64,000 nucleotides of DNA from Stenotrophomonas tumulicola (GTDB lineage: Bacteria; Pseudomonadota; Gammaproteobacteria; Xanthomonadales; Xanthomonadaceae). Positions within the stretch are counted from its first letter, which is position 1. Every line of letters starts with the position of its first letter. Shown in pieces: positions 15,915 to 23,242 of this stretch. The notes below the pieces were generated by a model. The model did no database searches, was not told the DNA's origin, and worked only from the letters and a program-made list of their open reading frames with translations. The stretch lies in NCBI RefSeq assembly GCF_014117215.1, contig NZ_JACGXS010000001.1, positions 310,001 to 374,000 on the forward strand, read 5' to 3'. Both the position numbers and the translations under genes were made by a program.

Positions 15915-16510
15915 GGCTTCACCCCCGCCTGGCTGTCGATCAGGGCCAGAAGGCGAACCGCCTCTGCGTGCTTCTCGGGGTTGCCTTGCGGAAAGTCCGG
16001 ATGGTCGTGACCACGCTCCTGCCATTCCATCAACTCAACTGCATCCCGGAACTGCCCCAGGTCCACGTCCTGCGCGGGTGGAGCGGCGTAGAGGCAACGC
16101 ATACTGCCAAGGTTGCCGATTCGGTCAACTGCCTTCAGTGCCTCTTTCCCATCCTCGTACACACCGTATAGGGCCTGTCCGTGGAACGCCGCATAAAACA
16201 ACGGCTCCTGGCCCACCGGCTGGCGGGCGGCGATGGCTTCCACCGCTGCCAGAACTGCAATGCGGTACGCGGCAGTCTCTGGAACGCGAAGCGCTGGCGT
16301 CAGGCACTCGTTGAAAGCTGCCAGAGCATCCCCCTGCACCTCGCCAACCTGCTGCTTGCCAGTTGCGGCCAGCAGCGCCCCTCCAACCCGCGAAGCCTCC
16401 GCGTTGCAACGGTTCGCGATCTCGAACAGGTCCAATCCGGGCTCTTTGAACAGCGCCTCGCCAAGCTGCGCTGTGAGCTTTTCCACTGCGGCGGTAGGTA
16501 GATCGTTCAT
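15911..16510 (-). CDS. Hypothetical phage protein, Ea22-like layout (199 aa)
   Basis: A 199-residue protein, helical over the first 110 residues, then a short block VGQEPLFYAAFHGQALYGVY and the phrase LYAAPPA. The last occurs in the lambda Ea22-like group of early-operon proteins of unknown function. The resemblance is limited to that segment. It starts by an ATGA overlap with the 86-aa gene. Confidence 0.65.
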   Translation of the reverse strand: MNDLPTAAVEKLTAQLGEALFKEPGLDLFEIANRCNAEASRVGGALLAATGKQQVGEVQGDALAAFNECLTPALRVPETAAYRIAVLAAVEAIAARQPVGQEPLFYAAFHGQALYGVYEDGKEALKAVDRIGNLGSMRCLYAAPPAQDVDLGQFRDAVELMEWQERGHDHPDFPQGNPEKHAEAVRLLALIDSQAGVKP

Positions 16511-16767
16511 GCTGCTACTCCCATGGATGCCAGGTCGATTTCGTCCACCTTGTCCCGCAGGAACTTGCGGGCCTTGCGCAGGTGCGCGGCGGCGGTGTCG
16601 CGATCCCCGTTGGTGAAGACGCTCAGCACGTGCATGTGCACCGCGCGGCGGTGGTCACGGCGGTACAGGCGGTAGGTGATGACCGAGCCATCCTCGGTCG
16701 GGAAGCGGCCCCAGGAGAAACCGAGCGTTTCCTTGGGCGTGCGGCGGGTGGCGTGGCGGCGGTTCAT
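16507..16767 (-). CDS. Hypothetical phage protein (86 aa)
   Basis: An 86-residue basic protein starting MNRRHATRRTPKETLGFSW. It has a predicted beta-rich middle (SVITYRLYRRDHRRAVHMHV) and a C-terminal helix (AAAHLRKARKFLRDKVDEI). No family was recognised. ATG 16767 overlaps the upstream stop as ATGA, and its own stop overlaps the next ATG the same way. Confidence 0.65.
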   Translation of the reverse strand: MNRRHATRRTPKETLGFSWGRFPTEDGSVITYRLYRRDHRRAVHMHVLSVFTNGDRDTAAAHLRKARKFLRDKVDEIDLASMGVAA

Positions 16768-16985
16768 GCGGCGATCCTCAGCGGCGCGCGGCTCACCGGC
16801 CCGTGCCACAGGTTGAAGGTGTTGTTGAGGCGGACCTGCAGCGGGCTGCACTGAAGAGCAGGCAACGGGTCACGCAGGCGTCGCGCCGTGTTGAGGCATG
16901 CACCGCAACGGGCCTGTCGCCTCCCATTGACCATCGGGAAGAAGCGCTCAGGCAGGCGGGCGATGCAGCTGGTGCAGGTCTTCAT
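16764..16985 (-). CDS. Zinc-ribbon protein (73 aa)
   Basis: A 73-residue protein with two CxxC pairs, CTSC near the N-terminus and CGAC about 23 residues later, forming a probable zinc ribbon (C-x2-C ... C-x2-C) as in small phage HNH-like or treble-clef proteins. No catalytic histidines follow, so nuclease activity is not claimed. It starts 2 bp after the SSB-like gene stop. Confidence 0.7.
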   Translation of the reverse strand: MKTCTSCIARLPERFFPMVNGRRQARCGACLNTARRLRDPLPALQCSPLQVRLNNTFNLWHGPVSRAPLRIAA

Positions 16986-16987
16986 AG

Positions 16988-17317
16988 TCAGAAGTTCAGG
17001 TCGTCGTCGGCGAAGTCATCGATCGGCGCCTGCTGCGGTGCCTGCTGCTGCGGACGCTGTTGGCCGTAGCCGCCCGTCTGCTGCCGCTGCGGCGCATTGC
17101 CGCCGCCCTGGCGGTTCGGCTTCCAGTCGTCGACCTGCGCATACCAGCTGCCGCTGTTGGCGATCTTGATATCGGCGTTTACCCACTCGCCGCTCTGCTG
17201 CTGCAGCCAGGCGATCAGCTGCTCCCGCTTCATGGAGAGCTTTCCGACCACGTAATCGGGCGCGCCGTCGCGCGGCGGCTTGACGATCAGCCCGTCGATG
17301 AACTTTTTCTCGCTCAT
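16988..17317 (-). CDS. SSB-like single-stranded DNA-binding protein
   Basis: A 109-residue protein. The N-terminal half is beta-rich with aromatic residues (NSGSWYAQVDDWKP). It is followed by a Gln/Gly/Pro-rich linker (about residues 68-95) and an acidic tip DDFADDDLNF, the layout of bacterial SSB tails that recruit partners. A single-strand-binding role beside the exonuclease and annealing protein is therefore inferred; the core is too divergent to be sure of an OB-fold. Its start overlaps the exonuclease stop as ATGA. Confidence 0.7.
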   Translation of the reverse strand: MSEKKFIDGLIVKPPRDGAPDYVVGKLSMKREQLIAWLQQQSGEWVNADIKIANSGSWYAQVDDWKPNRQGGGNAPQRQQTGGYGQQRPQQQAPQQAPIDDFADDDLNF

Positions 17318-17925
17318 GCTGCTTCCTTGATGAACTTGGCGCGGGCGGCCTGGTACTCGATCAGGAACCGGTCCAGATGGGCCTGCAGCTTCTTGGTGAA
17401 GTCGTCCGGGGTGACGCGGACGATCAGGGGCTCATAGCCGGGGCAGTGCGACATGAAGTCCCACCAGGCGCGCCCGGTGATGATCAGCGAACCGTGCACC
17501 TGGGGCTTGTGTTCTTCCGGCACGATGCCGGCGCGCACCCACTTCACGTGCGTGGGGCCGTCCGGGCATTTGATTTCCAGGCCGCCGTCCAGATCGATCA
17601 TGCTGTCCGGGCTACAGCCAAGCGTGCCGGCGTCATTGAGGATGAAGCCGACCTGCCGCGGCACCACGTCCCGGTCGAAGGCGTACAGCTCGCGCGCGTC
17701 CGGCTCCAGGTCTTTGCCGCGCTGCGTGTGCCGGTTACCGCCGAACGACTCGCCAGCCTGCGGGCGCATCAGTTCATCGATCAGCTGGTTGATGTACGTG
17801 TCGGCAGCAGCGGCGTACTCGCCGCGCTTCGGGGTGATGATGCTGCTGAACTCGCTGGCGGTCGGCACGCCGAGACGTGCCTGATACCACTCAGGCGAAC
17901 CCTGCTCGACTTCGAGAATCCGCAT
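17314..17925 (-). CDS. YqaJ/lambda-Exo-type recombination exonuclease
   Basis: A 203-residue PD-(D/E)xK exonuclease that would resect double-stranded DNA to give 3' tails for annealing. The active site is D107 in CSPDSMID and E117-x-K119 in LEIKCP, the same spacing as D119/E129/K131 in lambda Exo; E74 in KDLEPDARELYA matches the upstream helix Glu. Next to it are an Erf-type annealing protein and an SSB-like protein, together forming a Red-like recombination set. Confidence 0.93.
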   Translation of the reverse strand: MRILEVEQGSPEWYQARLGVPTASEFSSIITPKRGEYAAAADTYINQLIDELMRPQAGESFGGNRHTQRGKDLEPDARELYAFDRDVVPRQVGFILNDAGTLGCSPDSMIDLDGGLEIKCPDGPTHVKWVRAGIVPEEHKPQVHGSLIITGRAWWDFMSHCPGYEPLIVRVTPDDFTKKLQAHLDRFLIEYQAARAKFIKEAA

Positions 17926-17928
17926 GGG

Positions 17929-18669
17929 TCAATCCTTCGGCTTGGTGGCTTCGTTGGCGCGGTTGTACGCCTCGCGCACTGGGCCGGGGAGGTTGGCAGC
18001 CTTGCCGCCGTAAGCTGCCAGGACCTTGGCCTTGCTCGCCTTGTAGTCCTCATGCGTTTTCAAGGCGTCGGCTACGGCGATCCATTGCAGCGCCACAGGG
18101 TCAATGCCGCCGCCGCTGGAACCATTGCCGTCGTCGTCTTCGCCGCCGATGGTTAGGTTGAAAATCATCTTGATCAGGTAGCGTTGGCCGTAACTGATGG
18201 CCGAGCCGCGACCGTGGGTCAGGGTCTTGTTCAACGAGCCATTGATGCCGGCGTTATCGATGGGCGCGTCGTAGTGGTACGTGCGGCTGTGGCCACCGTC
18301 GTGCAGCACGTCGCAAACGATCCCCACGTGGTCAGGCAGGTCGGACTTGACCGTGCCGAACGACAGCGAGAAACCTTCCTCGGTGTAGATGGGCGTGATT
18401 GCGCGGTTGATATCTTCCAGCAGCGCGTAGGCGCTCTTCGTCTGCGGGTTGTTGCCGCGCTTCTGGATGTTGGGCATGCGGGACTGTGTGCGCTTCATTG
18501 CGGCGGCGTACTCGCGCGCGGCATCCCGGTCCTGCATTTCCTTGTGCATCTCCCACATGCGTTCCAGGCGCTCGACGCCCTGTTCTGGGAGCATCAGAGC
18601 CTGCTGCAGCGCGGCCTGCAGCCCGGTTGGCTGGGCGCTGTCTGCGGTGATGGTGACGATCTCGCTCAT
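17929..18669 (-). CDS. Erf-superfamily single-strand annealing protein
   Basis: A 246-residue recombinase of the ERF family, which anneals complementary single strands during phage recombination and circularisation. The conserved core includes YALLEDINRAITPIYTEEG and, later, GSAISYGQRYLI. The C-terminal third is a linker plus a small helical region. AAGGAA precedes the ATG, and the stop is 3 bp before the exonuclease start. An N-terminal coiled-coil region (VERLERMWEMHKEMQDR) is typical. Confidence 0.92.
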   Translation of the reverse strand: MSEIVTITADSAQPTGLQAALQQALMLPEQGVERLERMWEMHKEMQDRDAAREYAAAMKRTQSRMPNIQKRGNNPQTKSAYALLEDINRAITPIYTEEGFSLSFGTVKSDLPDHVGIVCDVLHDGGHSRTYHYDAPIDNAGINGSLNKTLTHGRGSAISYGQRYLIKMIFNLTIGGEDDDGNGSSGGGIDPVALQWIAVADALKTHEDYKASKAKVLAAYGGKAANLPGPVREAYNRANEATKPKD

Positions 18670-18720
18670 GGCGGTTCCTTTTTTCTACTTCGAATGAGGT
18701 GCCCGGCTCTCGGAGCCGCC

Positions 18721-18757
18721 GCCGGGCGGGCGGGTGCGTGGTGTGGACCCGCCCGGC
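18721..18757. promoter_or_regulatory. GC-rich hairpin upstream of the erf gene
   Basis: GGGCGGGT (18728-18735) pairs with ACCCGCCC (18747-18754), with further G/C pairing outward. It lies in the 230-bp gap between the 175-aa gene and erf, the only long gap in the left operon. It may be an RNA processing or attenuation structure; no T-run supports a simple terminator. Confidence 0.35.
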
Positions 18758-18899
18758 TCGGGACCCTGCGCTCAAACGGGGGAGATGAGCGCAGGGCAGG
18801 GGTGTTGGGTGGAGAGGGCGGGCGCTTATCCCCCGCTATCGACCAGCGCTTGCCAGTCCAGCCGCACCGCGATCCGCGATGCATTCCTCTCCGTGGTCT

Positions 18900-19427
18900 T
18901 TACGCGGCCAGGTCTTCCTGCACCGGCTTGTTGGACTTGCCCTGGTTCAGCGGCGACACAAGGGTCAGCGAAACTTCGTTCTGGATCAGCGCGCACAACA
19001 GGCCCGCTTCTTCAGACGTGGGATGGAAAACGGCGCTGAAGGTGACCTGCAGGCTGCCGCCTTCCAGCGGTTCGAACTTGAAGCGCTTCAGCGTCACGTC
19101 GGTGATGGCAATCGGCTCGGACAGGCCCAGCCCGGAGCCGATGATCAGCTCGTAGCCCGGATACTCTTCGGCCCACGACAGCGAGCCCAGGCGCGGAAAC
19201 TTGACCGCCGTCAGACCATCAGTGCCTTCGATCAGGTCCTGCTGCTCGCCCGGCGTCGCCTTGCGATACAGCGCCTTGCGCAGTTCCTTGTTGAAGAAAT
19301 CCAGCACGCCGCTGTTGACCACTGCCACGCATTTCAGGTCGCCGGCCAGCTTGTTCTCTTCGCCGTGCTTCTCCGCACGAGGGTTGAAGTTGGCGACCTT
19401 GGCGGCCGCATCGTTGAGTTCGAACAT
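18900..19427 (-). CDS. Conserved phage protein beside recombination genes (175 aa)
   Basis: A 175-residue cytosolic protein of mixed alpha/beta character, starting MFELNDAAAKVANFNPRAEKHG. I do not recognise a named domain. Proteins of this type are often found next to Erf/Exo genes in related prophages, so an accessory recombination role is possible but inferred only from position. The gene ends 230 bp before erf. Confidence 0.7.
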   Translation of the reverse strand: MFELNDAAAKVANFNPRAEKHGEENKLAGDLKCVAVVNSGVLDFFNKELRKALYRKATPGEQQDLIEGTDGLTAVKFPRLGSLSWAEEYPGYELIIGSGLGLSEPIAITDVTLKRFKFEPLEGGSLQVTFSAVFHPTSEEAGLLCALIQNEVSLTLVSPLNQGKSNKPVQEDLAA

Positions 19428-19468
19428 CGGTGTTGCCTCTCATAGAGCCGGTGCGACCGGCGGGGTAA

Positions 19469-19588
19469 TCAGGACCAGGCGACCGGCCAGCACATCGCCC
19501 AGCCCAGACCGGCGACGATGGCGATGCACCCGAGGAAGGCCGCGAAGTCAGACCAGCTGCGGCAGCCGGTGGCGGTCAGGAGTCGCAT
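19469..19588 (-). CDS. Tiny membrane protein (39 aa)
   Basis: A 39-codon gene whose ATG overlaps the upstream TGA as TGATG. One hydrophobic segment spans about residues 16-36 (AAFLGCIAIVAGLGWAMCW). A single-pass inner-membrane peptide is predicted. Support comes from the coupling and the well-formed helix. Confidence 0.5.
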   Translation of the reverse strand: MRLLTATGCRSWSDFAAFLGCIAIVAGLGWAMCWPVAWS

Positions 19589-20457
19589 CAGCGTTCGATC
19601 TGCTGAAGGGCCGCAACGATCTGCGGGTTGTCCGTGGCCGCGATGACGCGCTTGATGAACTCGTCCTTCGAGATGCCGTCCGGCGGCAGATAGTCGCGGG
19701 TCGCTTTGATGACCGCAGCGATTGCGCCATAGAGAACCGGCGCGGCGGCGACGAGGTGCGCGTTTCCGAATGCGTCCGAAGCAGGTGGCAGATGCGAGTA
19801 GGCGTCGTCACCGCTTACCTCTGCAATTCGAACGCCGTATTCGTACTCGGGAGTGATGGCTTTGATCGCGTAGCGACCATCGCCTTCTTCCTCAACGACC
19901 CAGTTGCCTGCAGTGATGCCCTGGTGGGAGCCATCAATCACTTCCTGCTGCAGACGGGCCTTGACCGTGCTTTCAACAGTGTGCTCGTAGGCGCGGAAGT
20001 ACGTCGCTGTAGCCTTGGCACGGCTCTCAATGGCCTGCGGGGTAGCGTCGTGCTCAAGCTGGAGGGCTTCGGCTTGTGCTGCCGCCTTTGTCTCAGCCTC
20101 GTCCTTCGTGCTGTAGAGGTCACATTCCCTGTAGACGCTGCCTGAGCCGACGCCGGTTTCAAGGCACATGTAATGAACCGGACCATCGGTTCTTGCCGTA
20201 TTAATCTGGACCGAGCCGATAGTCAGCACGCGCACGCCGTACGTGCGGATCGTTCGAGCCAAGGAAAGCCCTTGGTTGCGGCCGTAGTTGTAGGTGCAGC
20301 GCGGGCAGTCCATCTCCATGGTGTGACCGGCCGGCGAAGTGCACGACCAAACCTTCGACCCCTTGCAGTCAGGGCAGGGGTAAGCACCTGCCTTGGTGTC
20401 CTGATAGGTGTAGAACACCGTGTCGCCGATGGCGTAACGCGGGGTGGGAATGTTCAT
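19588..20457 (-). CDS. Hypothetical protein with Cys-rich zinc motif (289 aa)
   Basis: A 289-residue protein. The N-terminal third has a DnaJ-like pair of cysteine knuckles (CPDCKGSKVWSC, then DCPRC), suggesting zinc binding; the rest is a helical region without a recognised family (AETKAAAQAEALQLEHD, IKRVIAATDNPQIVAAL). ATG 20457 is chosen because AAGGAG lies 8 nt upstream and the ATG overlaps the previous stop as ATGA; a TTG two codons earlier is unlikely. Confidence 0.7.
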   Translation of the reverse strand: MNIPTPRYAIGDTVFYTYQDTKAGAYPCPDCKGSKVWSCTSPAGHTMEMDCPRCTYNYGRNQGLSLARTIRTYGVRVLTIGSVQINTARTDGPVHYMCLETGVGSGSVYRECDLYSTKDEAETKAAAQAEALQLEHDATPQAIESRAKATATYFRAYEHTVESTVKARLQQEVIDGSHQGITAGNWVVEEEGDGRYAIKAITPEYEYGVRIAEVSGDDAYSHLPPASDAFGNAHLVAAAPVLYGAIAAVIKATRDYLPPDGISKDEFIKRVIAATDNPQIVAALQQIER

Positions 20458-20600
20458 TCGCAATCTCCTTCAACGCAGATGCCGTTCTCGGCCTCGTGCT
20501 GGTTGTCTTCGGCCTCGGCCTGTGCGGCATCGGCGAGGGGTAAGGGCGGCGCGATCTGCGGCAGCCCGCCCTGGTAGTCGGTCTTCTGGATCAGGCGCAT
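20454..20600 (-). CDS. Small acidic protein (48 aa)
   Basis: A 48-residue protein from ATG 20600, overlapping the preceding 33-aa gene by 10 bp and the next gene by ATGA. It is acidic at the C-terminus (AEDNQHEAENGICVEGDCE) with two late cysteines. No family was recognised. Confidence 0.5.
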   Translation of the reverse strand: MRLIQKTDYQGGLPQIAPPLPLADAAQAEAEDNQHEAENGICVEGDCE

Positions 20601-20692
20601 GCGATAGCCCCCAGCAGCAACGCCCAGAGCAGGGCGGCGGCGATAACCCACACCACGGGGCGCGAAAGTTGCTTGGTGAACCAGGCGCTCAT
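20591..20692 (-). CDS. Tiny membrane peptide (33 aa)
   Basis: A 33-codon gene with a single hydrophobic helix (VVWVIAAALLWALLLGAI). ATG 20692 overlaps the upstream stop as ATGA. Similar single-span micropeptides recur in this operon (15547, 19469). The function is unknown. Confidence 0.5.
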   Translation of the reverse strand: MSAWFTKQLSRPVVWVIAAALLWALLLGAIACA

Positions 20693-20967
20693 GCGGCACC
20701 CCGGACGCGGGCGAGGGCCGATACCAGCTCTGCGCGCATGTGCTCTTCAATCGCTTCGCCAGCCCCGCCGTAGCCTCGATACTCGCCATGCGACGACAAC
20801 AGCTCGTCTACCTTCTCGATCAGCTCGGCGACTCCAGCAAACTCCAGCGCATGCGCCATCCACTGCTCGGCGGCGTTGCGGTCGAAGTGCGCATCGGGCG
20901 GGTTGCCACCGGCGCGGGAGTATTCCTCGAAGACCTTGCGGGCCAGCACATCAGCGGGGCCGCTCAT
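20689..20967 (-). CDS. Hypothetical phage protein (92 aa)
   Basis: A 92-residue helical, acidic protein (ARKVFEEYSRAGGNPPDAHF, VAELIEKVDELLSSHGEYRG). No recognised domain. It starts with an ATGA overlap with the 104-aa gene. Confidence 0.6.
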   Translation of the reverse strand: MSGPADVLARKVFEEYSRAGGNPPDAHFDRNAAEQWMAHALEFAGVAELIEKVDELLSSHGEYRGYGGAGEAIEEHMRAELVSALARVRGAA

Positions 20968-21278
20968 GCGTAGGTCCTCAGCAGCGACATGGCGGCCTCG
21001 TACTCCGAACCCACCACGTCCTTCACCCCATCCAACATCTCGCGGGTGTGGCGGGCCGCAGCGGCGCGGAAGATCAGCGACACGTTGCGGTCGTCCTGAG
21101 CCTGCAGCGCCTTGGCCATCTCGGCAGCCTCGGCATCGCTCAGCGACACCTCACCCAAGATCGAAGGAGTGCGCGCCAACAGCTCAATGGCATCGGTCGT
21201 GCGGTCGAGGATCGTGGCGTCCAGCAGCGGCATGCCTGCGCCGTCGTGGTCGATCCATGCGGGGTTATGGAGGGCCAT
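20964..21278 (-). CDS. Hypothetical phage protein (104 aa)
   Basis: A 104-residue helical protein (LLDATILDRTTDAIELLAR, LSDAEAAEMAKALQAQDDR). No recognised domain. It follows the repeat protein by 3 bp and is coupled to the next gene by ATGA, so it may be co-expressed with the repeat protein. Confidence 0.6.
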   Translation of the reverse strand: MALHNPAWIDHDGAGMPLLDATILDRTTDAIELLARTPSILGEVSLSDAEAAEMAKALQAQDDRNVSLIFRAAAARHTREMLDGVKDVVGSEYEAAMSLLRTYA

Positions 21279-21281
21279 GGC

Positions 21282-22178
21282 TCAGACCTCCACCGGCTTG
21301 CCGCCGCGAAGTACGTACCAGACGTTCGCCTTGATTCCGTCCTGCCCAACCAGCCCTGCCCACACGGCCACGATCTTGTAATCGTCGTCGCGCTCCACGA
21401 GGAAGAGGGCATTGCCTTCGGCGCCCATGACCTTGCCCTGGTAACCAGAGGCCATCGCCGCGCCTCGGTCGCCGGTGCTGCTGGCCGCGCCTCGGTCGCC
21501 GGTGCTGCTGGCCGCGCCTTGGTAGCCGGTGCTGCTGGCCGCGCCTCGGTCGCCGGTGCTGCTGGCCGCGCCTTGGGTGCCGGTGCTGCTGGCCGCGCCT
21601 CGGTAGCCGGTGCTGCTGGCCGCGCCTTGGTAGCCGGTGCTGCTGGCCGCGCCTTGGTAGCCGGTGCTGCTGGCCGCGCCTCGGTCGCCGGTGCTGCTGG
21701 CCGCGCCTCGGTCGCCGGTGCTGCTGGCCGCGCCTTGGTAGCCGGTGCTGCTGGCCGCGCCTCGGTCGCCGGTGCTGCTGGCCGCGCCTTGGCGACTGGT
21801 GACGTGTTCGCTGTTCTCCGGCTTCGCCCGGCTGGTGGTGTACTCGATGGCCGCCTTGATGATCCCCGGCAGGCCGATTTCCGCGCTCAGCTTGATCTTG
21901 CTGCTGGCCACCTTCGAGTCACCATCGTGGCGACTGATCTGGCCAGACTGCTCGACCAGCGCAAAACGGGAACCGGCCGGGGCGTAGTAGCCGAACACGT
22001 CCAGCGGATACTCACAGGCGTGGAAGCCGCGCTTGCAGGCCTTGATATCGCCTGCCAGTTCCAACTCCTCGCCAACCACGTACTGCACGCGCTCGCCACC
22101 GTCCGGATGGCAGGCCAGGTCCTTGTCGAAACCCTTAAAGCTAACGACGACTTCCTGCTGATCGGTCTTGGTCGTCAT
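21282..22178 (-). CDS. DUF7666-like early phage protein with nonapeptide repeats
   Basis: A 298-residue protein in three parts. Residues 1-130 form a globular region ([34 protein letters not shown]) resembling phage DUF7666-type proteins. Residues about 131-247 are twelve exact plus one altered nonapeptide repeats GAASSTG(DR/YQ/YR/TQ). The last 50 residues return to ordinary sequence ([20 protein letters not shown]). The regular G-A-A/S-S-T-G period suggests a beta-solenoid or extended fibre. It is one of the first genes after the left promoter, so it is made early. The function is unknown. Confidence 0.8.
   Translation of the reverse strand: MTTKTDQQEVVVSFKGFDKDLACHPDGGERVQYVVGEELELAGDIKACKRGFHACEYPLDVFGYYAPAGSRFALVEQSGQISRHDGDSKVASSKIKLSAEIGLPGIIKAAIEYTTSRAKPENSEHVTSRQGAASSTGDRGAASSTGYQGAASSTGDRGAASSTGDRGAASSTGYQGAASSTGYQGAASSTGYRGAASSTGTQGAASSTGDRGAASSTGYQGAASSTGDRGAASSTGDRGAAMASGYQGKVMGAEGNALFLVERDDDYKIVAVWAGLVGQDGIKANVWYVLRGGKPVEV
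21438..21788 (-). repeat. 27-bp tandem repeat array (13 units)
   Basis: Thirteen in-frame 27-bp units encode GAASSTGxx; twelve keep the GAASSTG core exactly (21465-21788). Variation is nearly confined to the last two codons (DR, YQ, YR, TQ), so nucleotide identity is very high and slippage or unequal crossing-over is likely. Confidence 0.95.
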
Positions 22179-22181
22179 CGA

Positions 22182-22358
22182 TCAGACCTCCACGATGCCG
22201 AAGCGCAGCGCCAGCATCTGGCGACGGTCGGAGGCGCTCATGCGGTTGCCGTAGCGCAGGCCGCGTATGGCTGCCTGGGCGGCGACGGCGGTCTCGCTGC
22301 TGATGCGGCCAGAGTTGAGATGGCTGGCGATCAGGCTGGATGCTGCGGTGATGTTCAT
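22182..22358 (-). CDS. First gene of the left early operon (58 aa)
   Basis: A 58-residue protein from ATG 22358, about 35 nt downstream of the predicted left-promoter start point. The sequence is helical (SSLIASHLNSGRISSETAVA, ASDRRQMLALRFGIVEV). Its position matches that of small early regulators or host-takeover proteins in other phages, but there is no recognised domain. It ends 3 bp before the repeat protein. Confidence 0.6.
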   Translation of the reverse strand: MNITAASSLIASHLNSGRISSETAVAAQAAIRGLRYGNRMSASDRRQMLALRFGIVEV

Positions 22359-22399
22359 CTGCTTGCCCCGTTGGATGGCCGATGGCCGACGGGGAAACA

Positions 22400-22438
22400 A
22401 TACAACTAAGGTTGTAGTAATACAACAACCAAAGTTGT
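22400..22438 (-). promoter_or_regulatory. Left operators OL1/OL2 and promoter PL
   Basis: Two copies of ACAAC-N4-GTTGT lie at 22402-22415 and 22425-22438, 23 bp apart. On the minus strand, TTGTTG (22428-22423), a 17-bp spacer and TTGTAT (22405-22400) form a promoter inside them, so repressor binding would block it. The same motif occurs three times between cI and cro. Confidence 0.8.
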
Positions 22439-22490
22439 TAGATGCGCAGCGAATTGTGAACGGAGGAATGTTTGTTCAGAAAACGCCCAA

Positions 22491-22515
22491 AGAAAAACCC
22501 CGCCGGAGCGGGGTT
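22491..22515 (-). terminator. Terminator of the cI operon
   Basis: On the minus strand, AACCCCGC, a TCCG loop, GCGGGGTT and then TTTCTTT. It lies 20 bp after the stop of the 126-aa gene and before PL, so repressor-operon transcription stops before the left early operon. Confidence 0.85.
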
Positions 22516-22535
22516 GGTCAGGGGGTGGGGCTGGT

Positions 22536-22916
22536 CTACCCGCCGGCAGCCTTCGCTAGGAGAGGGGCGATGTTGGTTTGGACAACCCAAGTCAGCAACC
22601 CAACCACAGCCGCCCCTACCGGAACGACGACAGCTACAAGAGCCGCCCACATCTTCAATGTGGTTGGCGTATGTGCCAAACGCGCCTTTATGACGGCTGT
22701 ATCCGTTTGAACGGACCCCATCGAAGTATTCAGCTTGTCCAGCGACATACGTATCTCAGCCACATCCCGCTGGATGTACTCAACTGAGGTTTCGAGTTTG
22801 GCTATCCGGGCTTCCATGCCCCCATCATTGCCTCCGCCTCCGCTGTTATCAAGAGGGGAGATGGTGCTTGAGAAGCCGTTGTTGCCTCCGATTGATCTTA
22901 CGTTACCCCTATTCAT
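22536..22916 (-). CDS. Coiled-coil membrane protein co-transcribed with cI (126 aa)
   Basis: A 126-residue protein: a Gly/Ser/Asn-rich N-terminus, a coiled coil at about residues 34-80 (ARIAKLETSVEYIQRDVAEI), and one transmembrane helix near the C-terminus (about 88-113, WAALVAVVVPVGAAVVGLLTW). The layout is like XhlA-type prophage proteins. It is the last gene of the cI transcript, coupled to the zinc-ribbon gene by ATGA, and would be made in the lysogen. Its position equals that of rexB in lambda, suggesting but not proving a superinfection-exclusion role. Confidence 0.75.
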   Translation of the reverse strand: MNRGNVRSIGGNNGFSSTISPLDNSGGGGNDGGMEARIAKLETSVEYIQRDVAEIRMSLDKLNTSMGSVQTDTAVIKARLAHTPTTLKMWAALVAVVVPVGAAVVGLLTWVVQTNIAPLLAKAAGG

Positions 22917-23242
22917 GGCTGCCCCTCCTGCCCTGTGCTTCCTCCTGCCTTCTTCCACTTAGCCAGCCGAGAAAGGTTGTGGAGCCTCATGTATCCGCAT
23001 TTCATGCATTCCGTGGTGTACACGCCGTGGAAGTACGGAGTTGGAGAAGTCGATCCATGCGTCATGGTAGGGAGTGCACTGAAATATCCGTTCCCAGGAG
23101 TTAGGGAAAGGCCCCAATCAGGATGACCACAGATGGGGCATGGAAGGTCTGAGGGGGAACCCATGTCCTTAAGGAAGTCGATTGCATCTTGCGAGGTCAG
23201 GTCCGTTCCGGTGTAGTTGATTTGTTGAATCTCTTCACTCAT
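22913..23242 (-). CDS. Zinc-ribbon protein co-transcribed with cI (109 aa)
   Basis: A 109-residue cytosolic protein with a C-x2-C ... C-x2-C zinc ribbon (C35, C38 in LPCPICGH; C79, C82 in ECMKCGY) separated by an aromatic, threonine-rich loop. Its ATG overlaps the cI stop as TGATG and its stop overlaps the membrane-protein ATG, so the three genes form one lysogenic operon. The function is unknown; position suggests immunity or host modification. Confidence 0.75.
   Translation of the reverse strand: MSEEIQQINYTGTDLTSQDAIDFLKDMGSPSDLPCPICGHPDWGLSLTPGNGYFSALPTMTHGSTSPTPYFHGVYTTECMKCGYMRLHNLSRLAKWKKAGGSTGQEGQP

Noticed and set aside
18666..18884. 72-codon minus frame ending with an ATGA overlap to erf
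   Set aside because: The product is Pro/Arg/Ser low complexity and the region is mostly GC-rich hairpin; the overlap is probably chance.
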